From the NCBI RefSeq assembly GCF_000801105.2, contig NC_079519.1, positions 31,781,288-31,845,287 on the forward strand: 64,000 nt of DNA. Direction: 5' to 3'. The notes under the pieces are model-generated. The model was given only the letters and a program-made list of their open reading frames with translations. It did no database searches and was not told the origin of the DNA. Position 1 is the stretch's first letter. The number at the start of each line of letters is the position of its first letter. Made by a program: the position numbers and the translations under genes. This DNA comes from Raphanus sativus. Lineage: Eukaryota; Streptophyta; Magnoliopsida; Brassicales; Brassicaceae. Below, in pieces: positions 23,566 to 38,813 of this stretch.

Positions 23566-24065
23566 CTTCATTTGTTCATATTAAGTGTCACTTTAATACT
23601 CTCTCTGTTTTATAATAAATGTCATTTTAATTTTTTTCTTGTTACATAAAAAGTGTCATTTTATAATTTAATGCAAATTATACTTATTTTCAGCTGAAGA
23701 TTAATTGTAAAATATATTAAGTTTATAAATAATTTTATTTATCTCAAATACTATTGACCATATAAGTGTAACTAATAACAATTTACATATATTTCCGTCA
23801 CTTTTTAATCTGTGTAAAAAATATCAAAATAACACTTATTGAAAAACGGAGAGAGTACTATTTTTTTGTTACAAAAAGTGTTTGATTTTCATTGCAATTT
23901 TCAATTTAAAATTAAGTACAAATAGATTGATTTTATAAATAATTTTATTTATCTTAGATAATATTGGTTGAATATATGTAATCAATAAAAAATTAAATAC
24001 ATTTTAGTTATTTTTTTATCAGTGTGAAAAATATTAAAGTTATACTTTTTATGGAATGGAGGGAG
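23566..24065. mobile_element. Stowaway MITE with nested Stowaway (copy 2)
   Basis: Outer element 23566-24065 is flanked by TA (23564-23565, 24066-24067) with right end GGAATGGAGGGAG. An inner element at 23599-23855 begins CTCTCTCTGTTTTATAATAA, ends AAAACGGAGAGAG and is itself flanked by TA. Removing the inner insertion leaves about 241 bp, a normal Stowaway length. Confidence 0.75.
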
Positions 24066-24093
24066 TATAATAATAGTAGCTAGTCGTTACTTA

Positions 24094-24480
24094 TCTTTAT
24101 CAAATGTAATAGGTAGATCTTGCTTTGATATTAATTTACGGAAGCAGTTGGTATTATCGTTAAGCCAATGCAAAAAATGAAAATCTAACGATATAAACTC
24201 TTAAATTAATTAACAGGTAATTTCTTGGTAAATCAATCTCGATTTTTTTTTTTTTTGAGCAACAATCAATCTCGATTATCTTCCAGTCTTTATCAAATGT
24301 AATAGGTAGATCTTGCTTTGATATTAATTTACGGAAGCAGTTGGTATTATCGTTAAGCCAATGCAAAAAATGAAAATCTAACGATATAAACTCTTAAATT
24401 AATTAACAGGTAATTTCTTGGTAAATCAATCTCGATTTTTTTTTTTTTTTGAGCAACAATCAATCTCGATTATCTTCCAG
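24094..24480. repeat. 193-bp tandem duplication beside the tRNA
   Basis: Two adjacent, almost identical copies (24094-24286 and 24287-24480), each starting CTTTATCAAATGTAATAGG and ending in a T-run followed by GAGCAACAATCAATCTCGA and TATCTTCCAG. Copies differ mainly in T-run length. Near identity implies a recent event. Confidence 0.85.
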
Positions 24481-24517
24481 TTTTTACTCAAAATTATACA
24501 TCAAAACAATTTAAAAG

Positions 24518-24590
24518 CGCCCACCGTGGGGCTCGAACCCACGACCACAAGGTTAAGAGCCTTGCGCTCTACCAACTGAGCTAGACGGGC
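24518..24590 (-). tRNA. tRNA-Lys (anticodon CTT)
   Basis: On the minus strand a complete 73-nt cloverleaf: acceptor GCCCGTC pairs with GGTGGGC, D arm GCTC...GAGC, anticodon arm CAAGG-CTCTTAA-CCTTG with anticodon CTT, T arm GTGGG-TTCGAGC-CCCAC, discriminator G. A-box (TAGCTCAGTTGG) and B-box (GGTTCGAGCCC) pol III promoters are intact. No intron; CCA is not encoded, as usual for nuclear genes. It decodes AAG as lysine. A short T-run expected as terminator is not obvious on the minus strand just below 24518. Confidence 0.95.
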
Positions 24591-24828
24591 ATTTTGATGA
24601 TACTTCTAAATCAAATTATATAACACCAGTTCATACAAATATATCTTTTGTTTATGGCAAACACTACTACCAACCTTTTCTTTTCTTTTCTTTTCAGCAA
24701 CTCGAAATTTGAACATATTTTTATTTCTGTATAACAGTTGTAGTGTTATGATTTTCTGTTAGACATTCACTGTAATTAAGTCTTAGTTCATTACCATATG
24801 CGAAACAACTAAATATATATCAGAGTAA

Positions 24829-27366
24829 TTATTTCCCAGAGACTGGATGGGCAGCACTATTAAGTTCCTTTGGAGCTGTCCCACAATCTTCAAGATCGAG
24901 ATTTAGTGGTTCTTGTTTGGTTACTTGTGTCGGCTTATCCTTGCTTTTGCCCCATAAAAGTATATAAAGTCCCACGATGATGACCATTGATCCTATCACA
25001 CTTTTTGTCATGCAACACAGAGAGTTCATGTGTCAGAAACTATTAGTAACAAATGTCAAAAAGAACCACTTAATATCTACCGTACGTAAGGCGAAAGAAA
25101 CCCATAAAATTAGGTGTTCCTCTTGTGTAATCTTTTTCGAATCATATTTTTTTTTATATCAATCTCCACTTCGATCAAAGATATTTATCACAGATATTAA
25201 AGGTCTGGATAAGTTTCAATGATATTCTACCAAGTTAATGATTTAAAACTTTTTGTTATACTATAGGATGCATGCACTAATTTGGTCTAATAAAAAATCA
25301 ATTTGGTCTAATTCCTCCGATTCCATGTTCACAGTTACTGTACCTTTTTTTGTTGCCAAATAGGGTCTTTTCTCTTTAGTCTAGGCATATTCCATACAAG
25401 TCAATGAATACTAAAATATGTATTATGCAACATTGTATTATGATAGGTTTGATCCAATTTAATTCTAAAATCGTTTGTTTGTACGTAAGTTGATATTAGG
25501 TTAACGATATATATATAAGTAGAAAGGAAAAGTAGGTTACCTTCCGCAGTAAATTTGCTCATGAAGAAAAAAGAAGCTTAAAAAGGCAGCAAAAACTTGA
25601 ATCAAAGGGATGAAGCTAGACGTGAAAACCGGACCTCTTTGCTGGAGACACCATGACATTCCCACGTAGCACAATCCAGATCCCACGATGCCCTATACAA
25701 GTACCGATATAGTTGTTTACTTATTCATTAAAACGATTTTTTATATTTCGTTTGCAACTTGTAAAACATTAGACTACATGTAATTAATCTATAAGAATCT
25801 TAAGTGTACATAATATAATGTTATTCTTACCGAGTAAAGTAAAGCTAAAACTTCGAATTTATCTTTAATGACCCACATGGATATGCTCCTCTCCGAGATC
25901 AAACTCAACAAAGCAGATTGGATCACACCAAAAAAAGAGAGGATCATGGTGCTTGTGTATTGACATGGATACTTCCGGCATACTTTAGCTTGAACAATGA
26001 ACCATGATGACCATATTAAGATTGATATGATCAGCATGACCGAACCCATTGCCCATTTTTGCGTTACCGCAGTGGTTGGACTATTTGACGTTTGTGTTTC
26101 TGTTTGAGCGTTTTGTGGAGTTAATGAGGCTCCTTTATAAAGCGTAAGTACCAAAGCTCCACAGATGCATATCATTGTGCCTAACACTTTGGCTCTTCCT
26201 ATGTTGTTCTTTATGTTCAACGTCTCTTGCCTAATCATTCATTATTTTATTTGATAATGATGTACAATAGTTTATAAAACTAAATGAAGAATCCAAGTAA
26301 TATGGAAATGTGTTTTGATCGATTTTCATTACCTAAAGACGAGAGCCAAAGCAAAAGTGACTGAAGGAACCATGTTGCTAAACGCTAGGGCGAAAGTGGC
26401 TGACGTATATTGTAGTCCAATTAGAAAGAAGTATTGCACCAAACTTGTCCTGCAAATTTGAAAGTTGCAAAAAGAATTTTAGATAATTTTTCTTAACGTC
26501 CAATGTTAAAACCAATACCAAAAGAAACTTACCCCAAGAGAGCGCTTAAGAAAAGTGAACACAAGATACTACCAGTGAGTTTTGGCCTGTTATGTCTACA
26601 AAAAGAAAAACCAAATTAATTTCTTGCCAGTGGAATACGAATCTATCTTTTGCTAAAAAATATTGTAAATAATATTTAAGAATTTGTTGACTTTACACAA
26701 AAGAGACTGAAACCAAGAGTCAACAAGGCACTCGAATAAACAAGACAGCCACTTATAATTTAATAAATATATTCAACCCAGAAAAAAAAAGAAACTTCGA
26801 TGATCTTAACTAATCAACATATCTAACCAAGAAAATATTGGATCAATTAGTTGAATCCTTATGATGAAGAAGTTATGTGACTAGAGTGAAGCCATGACTA
26901 GGTCACTGTATACAAAGGTTCGTGTTTTATATTATATCGACATATTAAAAAATACAAATAAACCACACAAAGGTCGTCGAATGCTACATCGGATTTGAAA
27001 ATGTGATAAGGATCCCAGACTCGAAATCTACCAAATTTAGATTTATCTGTTTGTGTGGCCAAGCAATACCGGATCTATCTGGCATCGGTGAACAGACCTC
27101 CGGAGATTAATCAATTGGCTCTCTGTCTCGGTCCATTGGACACCCGAATTATCAAAGAAAAAAACAAAACACAAATACCTTTCTAAGAAAATAGCAAATG
27201 GTGTCAAGAAAAGAGTTCCGGCGGCAAGTCGATAAGTGGCCGCAACCATACGGTTAACACCTTGATTAAGCATCTTCTTGAACATAACGTTTACACCGCT
27301 CAGCGCAATGTTGATAATAGACATCATAATCACAGCTTTCCATAGTTTCCCATCTAACTTTACCAT
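24829..27366 (-). CDS. WAT1-related EamA-domain transporter (UMAMIT family)
   Basis: Six exons on the minus strand (27366-27179, 26595-26533, 26449-26333, 26230-25831, 25692-25541, 25000-24829) with GT-AG borders and matching phases encode 363 residues, the usual length of plant WAT1-like (nodulin MtN21/UMAMIT) proteins. These plasma- or vacuolar-membrane proteins have two EamA (DMT) repeats and about ten membrane segments and carry amino acids or auxin. Seen: the first EamA repeat from MVKLDGKLWKAVIMMS with YRLAAGTLFLTPFA, SLVQYFFLIGLQYTSATFA and NMVPSVTFALALVFR; a hydrophilic linker (TPQNAQTETQTSNSP); then a second repeat with GLCYVGMSWCLQQRGPVFTS, LIQVFAAFLSFFFLHEQIY and GSMVIIVGLYILLWGK; and a polar tail. 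Position fits At3g30340 from memory. The substrate cannot be told from sequence. Intact. Confidence 0.9.
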
Positions 27367-27400
27367 AATTTTGGATATACGTATCGGTATACGTGTGCGT

Positions 27401-27410
27401 GTATATATAG
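27401..27410 (-). promoter_or_regulatory. Candidate TATA box of the WAT1-type gene
   Basis: CTATATATAC on the minus strand, about 35-45 bp upstream of the ATG at 27366. This is close, so either the leader is very short or a second TATA further upstream is used. Confidence 0.35.
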
Positions 27411-27812
27411 AGAAATATGCAAAAACTTCTCTTTAATTATGTAGTTTAGAGAGGTTGTTGTGATATAGATATTTGATGAGAGTGTGGCTATATATCGTGA
27501 CTCAAATAATGCTCAGAATGGTATCATTATCGCACTTGCCTTTAACTAATCTCATTTCATTGCGCTTTGAACTTGGCTTTTCCGTCTTTGTCCTCTCAAC
27601 TATTCATGACAAAAAAAAGAGAGAGAGAGAGAGAGAGGGAAAAAGTTAATTAATTAATGGAAACTCTAGTAGTTTCCATTATCACAACGTGACATCATAC
27701 ACCAGTTATATGCTTAATTCACTATACCTATATAAACAACTTGGGTTAAGGGCATAATGGTTTTGCCAGGTAACTTCTTGCCATTTATGGTATAGTCGTA
27801 TGGGGGTTTCAA

Positions 27813-28957
27813 TCTATCTTATTAAAACAGGAACATTACAACTTCTTCTATGTGGATTTTTAAAAATGGACCTCATATATTTAAATTAAATGTCTCATTC
27901 TTTATATATAATACGTACCATAGTCTAACTTTGCATTGATATATTTCCTTAAATACAATTCTTCTTTTTGTCCATATTCCATATATGATTTTTACATTTA
28001 TTACATGTCGATTTAAATAAAATATATACTAAAAATACTAAAAAATATTAATCGTTCTATAATTACCCTATACAATTCATTTTAAATTGATCAGTATATT
28101 TTCATTGGCCATATTAATTTTATTAGTACAAATAACATTAGGTAGATAAGTCATAGACACATACATAAAGATATGACTATTCTTATAACAACGTTGGGCC
28201 TAATCTACTTTCTAAAACAAATAACACATAGCTTCATATATTGTATAGAATATAGTAATATTGTATAGTATTATACTTATACAATAATACTAAAAACAAA
28301 CTGAACTGAAATATAATATATATCGAAGATGCTTTGAACCATTACACACAAAATATATTAGACCTCAGAGATAAAATTCACTTTGAAATTACGTAATAAT
28401 TATTTTAAAATTTTAAATTTCGTAATGTACAAAAAAACATAAGTTTTATATAAAATTTTGTGTTGCAATAAAAAGACACAACTCGCGCTTGCAAAATGTT
28501 ATTTTTACATACGAAAGACAGTTTTGATATTGTTCTTTAAACACAAAATTGAATTATACAAACTCGATACTACATAAAACTAAACAATATAGAATACATT
28601 TTAAAAATAAAACCCGTGCGGGTGTGCATATGTTTATATAATATATAAATATAAATTATGTTACACATATTTTCATATAAATAATACCCCAATGTTAGTT
28701 TTGTATGATAAATGTTGAAAATACAAAATATATAGCACTATATATTTTAAATAATACAGAAAAAATCTACTTTACGTTATCATAAAATTTAAAAATCAAA
28801 TTTACTAATTAAACACATTGCTTATTTAAACACATTAGTACACATTATTATTTATCAAAATTTTATATTAATACACATTGGCGATCATGTATAACATTTA
28901 GTAAAAACAAAGATAAAAAAAAATGACTCCCGCTCGGTCGAGCGGGTCATAATCTAG
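27813..28957 (+). mobile_element. Non-autonomous Helitron
   Basis: 1,145 bp beginning TCTATCTTATTAAAACAGG after an A and ending with a strong hairpin CCCGCTCGGTCGAGCGGG, then TCATAATCTAG and T. TC start, hairpin a few bases before CTAG, and A|T insertion site are all as in Brassicaceae Helitrons. A second GC hairpin-like motif (ACCCGTGCGGGT) at about 28613 looks like an internal, older 3' end. AT-rich and noncoding. Confidence 0.85.
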
Positions 28958-29275
28958 TTCTTATTGTTATCAATCGTTAACATTAAGACAAAGCATGATA
29001 AGAATAATCCATATAAATAGTTTACTAAAGCATCTTAAAAGAAACTTTTAGGTTGTCAAAAAAAAAACACTTTATAATAGCCTTGCCGTGATTCATGAAT
29101 AGTTGGAAAAAACCTTTATACTTGGCTCCAAATATTATATCAGAGAACATTTTTCTTCAATAAATCTATATTTTCTACTTTAAGATACAAATTACTATTT
29201 TTATTTATATTTATAGAAATAGTATACATTACTATTTAGATGAAGAAGTAACATCTTCTATTTTAGAGACATACA

Positions 29276-29800
29276 TTACATTGGAGAAGATTTTTTGCTA
29301 TTTAAAAATATATCTAGACTATATTTAAAAGGTATTTTAAAAGGAAAAACATAAAAATACACCAAATGATCTAAAACCGCATGTAATACAAACAAAGTAG
29401 CATCAATAACTGCCAATTTTGCTAGGATATCAGCTGTTTGATTTCTCTCCCTATTGACTTGATCCCGCGAACACAAAGGTAACATTCCATCCAGAAGCGG
29501 ACATCAAACAATAAGTTCCCCAAGTCCGTGCTCCTGTTAGTATTAATAAGTTTAACGATCGAGCTCCAAATTACCTCCTTCAAACCAAACATATATCACC
29601 ACCCCTTAAGCTATACATTTTGTAAAGCCATAAGAAAAGCTTGTGACTCCGCTTCTAACACAGCCCGCACACCCATCAACTTGGCGGATCCTGCACTCAC
29701 AAACTTACATTCCTTATCTCTAACTATCCAAGCAACTCCCGTGAACTGATTGTCCTTGGAGAAACTGCAATCAAAGTTACACTTTAACCATCCATGTCAA
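29276..29800 (-). pseudogene. RNase H domain remnant (non-LTR retroelement type)
   Basis: On the minus strand from about 29797 a frame reads GWLKCNFDCSF, TGVAWIVRDKECKFVSAGS and AVLEAESQAFLMAL, the start of a plant RNase H-like domain (GWIKCNFDGSF... AExxA...). After a stop and a frame change, VNRERNQTADILAKLA (29276-29485) matches its end, where the catalytic domain closes with N..AD.LAK. The first catalytic Asp is kept but is followed by C instead of G. At least one stop and frameshift make it nonfunctional. Confidence 0.7.
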
Positions 29801-32015
29801 CAATAGGAAACAGATATGTTGTGTATTATTACAACATAATTTTAGTCTGAAATTGTTGATTATTGCTAACTTAATATAATATTTAAGTTTTGAAAGTAAG
29901 TTTGATTTTTAATAATATGCACCTCACGTTGGATACTCGTCAACAAAGTGAAAGACATACTTTTAAATTTTTATTATTTCGGAGTCGCGTGTCTACCATA
30001 TATTGAAACAGAACAATATACAGTTGTTCCAAGAATCCTAAAGTACAGAGATCTAGTCAAGCAATAAGAAGCATCTATATGTAACACCAACACGCACGTT
30101 TAAATTTGGTTGATTTCAGTTTCACTTTCTGTAGAGCCCATAGCTGAATGTCGTAGTACTCAATATGTATGTCTTTTGGTTTATGGAATAAATATGTTAT
30201 CTTCCATTATTCTGATTTTATTTTTGTTATTAACATATATTATGTGGATTTAATTAGATTCGTTTTATAACTCAACAATAATATAATACAAATAAACCAC
30301 GATGATATAAAATTTAGTCTTACCATTCTTAGTTAGAGTTTGAAAATTAAACCCGCACACATTTGTGAAATTATAATGATAAAACTAAAAATATCAATAC
30401 ATTTTGAATGTTTGTTCAAAAAAATCAGTACAGTTGAATTAGTTTTAAGTTATTCCAGTTCATTGATAACATTGTTTAGAAAGTCAAAATTGTCTTAGGA
30501 AATTAACTAAATTTAATATTTTGACCCGTGTAAATACAATTTCTTACGGTAGTCAAGTTGGAATAGGAGAGTCAGCTGAATCAATGACTGATTTTTTTAG
30601 TGCAACAAGTTCAATGTTGAGAGTCGTAATCTTTTTAGATCAAGAATAAGAGTCGGTTATTTAATTACCTCTTTGCAGCTGTTAAAATTCGAACATGGTG
30701 CCTCTACACTTAGGATAGCTAAACCGGTAGAAATAGTAGCTCCGGACAATTTACTTATTTTTTCGACTAGTGAAGTTAGCCTGTTTGCCATAAAATGAAA
30801 AAGAACCATAGTTGTAATTAATTATAAGATTCTTAATAAAAGTAGATCTGATCAGACAATAAAAAGAATCTATACTTTGTTGATTTTGTGATATACACAC
30901 ACATATATACACTACAAAATATCATATATTACTTATTAGTTTATCAGTACCACATATAAATAAAGAATTGACAAGAGTTTTCACAATGCTAATGGAGATT
31001 AGAACAATGCGTCAAATCCTGTCTCAAAAATATGATGCCTTGCTTAGTTCTAACTTCTAAGTATTATCTCATTTGTTTATTTCAATTCGGTTCCTTTACG
31101 TTTCGTGACATCTCAACTTTCTGTAATATCCAAATTATATAGCTTGTTAGACATTCACATATTCACTAATGAAAACATCCAATATATATATAAAACAATC
31201 AATATATGTATATGTATATATACTATAAAAATAACTTATAATTTTTTTTGTAACTGAAATAACTCATAAATTTCATCTTAGTTTTACTGGTACCTTCTTT
31301 ATTTTTAATAACTGCCATTTTCTTAAACAACTTTCAAAATCTTGTTATTTAACTAATTGACTCATTATTGTCTATTCTTTTTCTCGAGGGACGACGGCGA
31401 TGTAAGTTGTAGAGCAAATTTGCTCAAAACACACAAAAGAGCTAAATATCACTGGTTAGGGGGAAAATGGTAGAATTGGAAGGGAAAATTTTGGGGGGGA
31501 ATTTGGGTAGGGGATGCAAATATGAGAAAACTTGTGTGTAATTGTGTGTATAGAGTACAAATATTCTAAGTGGTAACTATCAGTATCATAAACACACTAG
31601 AGTTGTGACGGCTGACACAACTTTCCAGCACGCTTTTTTCTGATAAAAACTTTCCAGCCCGCTATGACATTTGCATTCACAATTAAGAAAAGGGCTATGC
31701 TTTTAACATAACGAAGAAACTAACTGTTCTGAAAAAACGTTTGCATTCACAAATTGTAGAGAGTTTTACGTACGTATCAAATGTTGAACCCGAAACTCGG
31801 TAGTAAAATATCTGTCTATTGTTACTTACGTTCCACACTTACGAATTAAAACCTAAAGTTAACTGTTTGTACGTCGATCACACATAATTATTTTTTTTTG
31901 GAAAAATAAAGGGTTAAACCCGGATCTATTAAAGACACATACCTAACTTCCGGGTGGAGGTACAGCCACGGATAAATTTTCTCATGAGCGTTCAAATGAG
32001 CCGAAAGCAATAGCC
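29801..32015. other. Intergenic, no gene seen
   Basis: AT-rich spacer with short dinucleotide TA/CA tracts (about 30895-30910, 31195-31220). A G-rich patch (GGGGGAAAATGG ... GGGGGGGAATTTGGGTAGGGG) lies at 31459-31515. Nothing else recognised. Confidence 0.35.
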
Positions 32016-32018
32016 CAT

Positions 32019-32636
32019 ATATTAAGTCTCACATCGACAAATATGAGTAAATGGGAGTAATATATAAGTGTGTGGGCAATCCTCCACTCTTGAGTTAGCT
32101 TTTGAGTGTGAGTTAGGTCCATCACTAATATGGTATCAGAGTCCAAAGTTTTCAATTTGTCGATTGTGGCCCACCCGTGGATGTCCAGTCCCACGAACTT
32201 CACACTACAGATGTCTAATCCTGAACGTGAGAAGGGTGTATAAGTCCCACATCGACAAATATGAGTGAATGGGAGTCAGAGCCGTGCCTGACTTTTTCTA
32301 GGTTAGAAGCATCAAAAAAATTTTGGCCCCTTGATTTGTTTTAATATAAAATATTTAATTTAAAATAACTGATAAAAACAAAGAATAATATAAAATGTAC
32401 TTTTCTACCTCGAACCCGTGACCTGTTTAGCAAAACAACTCACTCAATCACTGTACCAATGACAACTCTATAGATATTGGCCCCAAAATAATTTTTAGAC
32501 TAATCGGCCCCAAAGCCAATGCTTCATCAACTTTGTATCAGGCACGGTTCTGATGGGAGTAATATATGTGTATGGGCAATCCTCCACTCTTGAGCTAGCT
32601 TTTAAGTGTGAGTTAGACTCATCACTAATATCATAT
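32019..32636 (+). mobile_element. TRIM (terminal-repeat retrotransposon in miniature) with nested MITE
   Basis: Two direct repeats, about 32019-32130 and 32237-32631, share TAAGT(C)CCACATCGACAAATATGAG, a GGGCAATCCTCCACTCTTGAG block, then AGTGTGAGTTAG and CATCACTAATA. Directly after the first comes TGGTATCAGAGTCC, the classic initiator-tRNA-Met primer-binding site; GAGAAGGG precedes the second and can serve as polypurine tract. The internal part is only about 105 bp with no coding. CATAT at about 32016-32020 and 32632-32636 may be the target-site duplication. The second repeat is split by a 276-bp hAT MITE (32277-32552). Confidence 0.75.
32277..32552. mobile_element. hAT-type MITE nested in the TRIM
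   Basis: 276 bp with inverted ends CAGAGCCGTGCCTGA and TCAGGCACGGTTCTG, flanked by a perfect 8-bp duplication ATGGGAGT (32269-32276, 32553-32560). On the minus strand it contains a tRNA-like stretch: TGGTACAGTGATTG, then GGGTTCGAGG, about 35 bp apart. Confidence 0.9.
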
Positions 32637-33730
32637 CTGTGTCGCCAGTGGAGTTTGAACCCGAATTCACCGTATTAAGTTTTTAATTCCCTCGAGAGTG
32701 ACTAGGCCACCACCATTAGTTATCACACATAATTATTTTAATCATGTTTTCCAAAATTTACCATGTGGATGAGCTAGTTGTTCGATTTTTACATTTAAGA
32801 ACCAACCAGACATAAAGTATATGCACCTTTTAGCTCGCTCAAGCTGGTTTTGCGGCCACGAAAATATTTCAATTTTCGTTCTTCAAATGTTTTCATATTC
32901 TTTTTTTTTTTTTTCTCATTTTAGAACGTGACATTATATATTTTGTAAACATCATGTCATAAACCGTGTTTTGACAAAACATGCATGTAAGAAAAATATT
33001 AGAAAAAAAAAACTGTTGTTCCGACACTAAAATCGAATAAACCAGTTAGATCTTTTTTACTTTTCAAGTCGACGACCTGTAAAAGTTGCCTTGGTCACAA
33101 AGTTAAGTTGAAATGAAATTGGCTAATATTTTAATATATTCATTTATATTCTCATATAAGAAGAGGAATTATTTATATGCATAAAATAGACTGACGTCTA
33201 TTTACAAAATGTAGTGGCGAAGAAATCATAAACTAATGGGGATGTATTATTGCGCATCTTTTAAACAATAGCATAAAATTCACGCTTATTATAAAATTAT
33301 TATACTATTTATTCGATATCATGCTAATTTACATGATATCACATAGTAATCTGTTTATAACATATAACACAAAATCGTATTGCTCTTAATTTTTTGTTTA
33401 CCATCTCGTCATATTTGAAAACATAATTCCAAATGATCCACACTAATTCTTCGTAATTTCTGACAAAAATTCAAAAATGATAATAACATCTTAATAGTGA
33501 TTACTAAAAAGAGTTCCATATGATTTTATTCTAAAAGAAATTCAAACTGAAATGAATGGCTAGACAGTTTATTCTATAACAAATGAAATAATTGACAAAA
33601 TGTTTCTTTTGATAAAAATAATTGACAAAATGTTTTAGTACGCTGCTTATTTTTTGCTCAAGATATTAATCAAAGAAGACAACAACACAAAGTTGGGTTG
33701 CCATTATAATTCAAAGTAAATTAATAAATA

Positions 33731-34200
33731 GTTCTTTTTTTTTGTTTTTGAGAAAGGATAAATACTTCTTTCTAAAGCTGATTTATTGAATGGTATTTTA
33801 ATTATCAGAAGCACAATGAATCCAAATACAGAGAGGGTCCATACCGCCACTATAAACTCAATAAAGATTGGCTGATAGGACAACTGAAAAAGCATACTCC
33901 GACAACGAGGCGAGTCACGCTTAGATAACATCGGTTAGGAAGCTTCTCAAGAGAAAACGCATACTGGAGGGTCTAATCTATTCTTCAAAAAGATTGAAAG
34001 TCTCTAGTTTTCTTTGGCCCGAATGTTCTTGCATAAGGCAGTATCGTCAGTCTTAAACGCCTCGATGACTGAAGCGGATAACGGGTGATACACCGTTGTC
34101 CGCAATGGATAGATGGTGTTGTAGTTGAAAGATCAAAGGATGATAAAAAGTGCAGAGACAGAAGAGGATCTTGATGAAAAGGACTTGTCTTCATCGGGAC
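33731..34200 (-). mobile_element. LINE-like 3' end fragment
   Basis: On the minus strand a GC-richer noncoding segment ends with AATAAATCAGCTTTAGAAAG and a poly(A)-like tract (T run at 33733-33741). It looks like the 3' UTR of a plant non-LTR retrotransposon. No flanking duplication was identified, so the boundaries are approximate. Confidence 0.4.
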
Positions 34201-34597
34201 TGTTTATTTGGTCACAAGGGAAGTGGAGGGAACAGGAACAGTACTAACATTGATACTGTTAGAAAGGCCAGCTTGCGATCAAGAAGATAAAGCTCGAGTA
34301 ATTTGTAGCACATATATTAACATTTGTGCCATGTCTATTTTTTTAGTTCGTGAAAACAGAGCTATTCGACCACTTGTTTATACAAAACACAAGTGTCTGC
34401 GTAAAAACAGTCATCAAACCCGCAAAATACAAAGCGAGGGCCCTTTGCAAACCAATGCTGGGGAAATAAACTAAAGACCTATTAGATAAAACAGTGGATC
34501 GTTACTATGGAGAATAATATAGAACCGTTCTCTATACAATTGTACCTGCTTGCCACTAAGCAAACCTTCAGAATCTGATGGACATTTTTCTTCATCC

Positions 34598-38442
<3,845 letters not shown>

Positions 38443-38813
38443 TTTTTTTTTCTTCTTCTTCTTCTTCACTAACCTTTTGATTGTTGATGATGATGAACTC
38501 TCATGTGAATTAGGGTTTCGAATCGCCCGGTAACGAAGCGAAATGGGAATCGGAGAGGTTTCTGTTCACTCTGCGTTCTGCAGATTTTTTTCTGAAATTA
38601 CAATCCGGATCCGGATCCGGGTCGAACCGGTTAGTGAGGAGGGAGGTCATCGTTTGATTAATTTGATCGTCTAATGAGGAGAAAAAAAGATGCGGGGTCA
38701 AATTTGAATTTCGAAACAAATGCAGGGGTAATACTGAGACAATCTATTTCCCCAACTCAAAAGCAAACCGAACCGCTGCTAACCACCAACCCATGCGAAG
38801 GTCTAACCCGGTG

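Noticed and set aside
32400..32470. Possible tRNA gene on the minus strand
   Set aside because: A- and B-box-like motifs are present but no acceptor or anticodon stem can be drawn, and the sequence lies within a hAT-type MITE.
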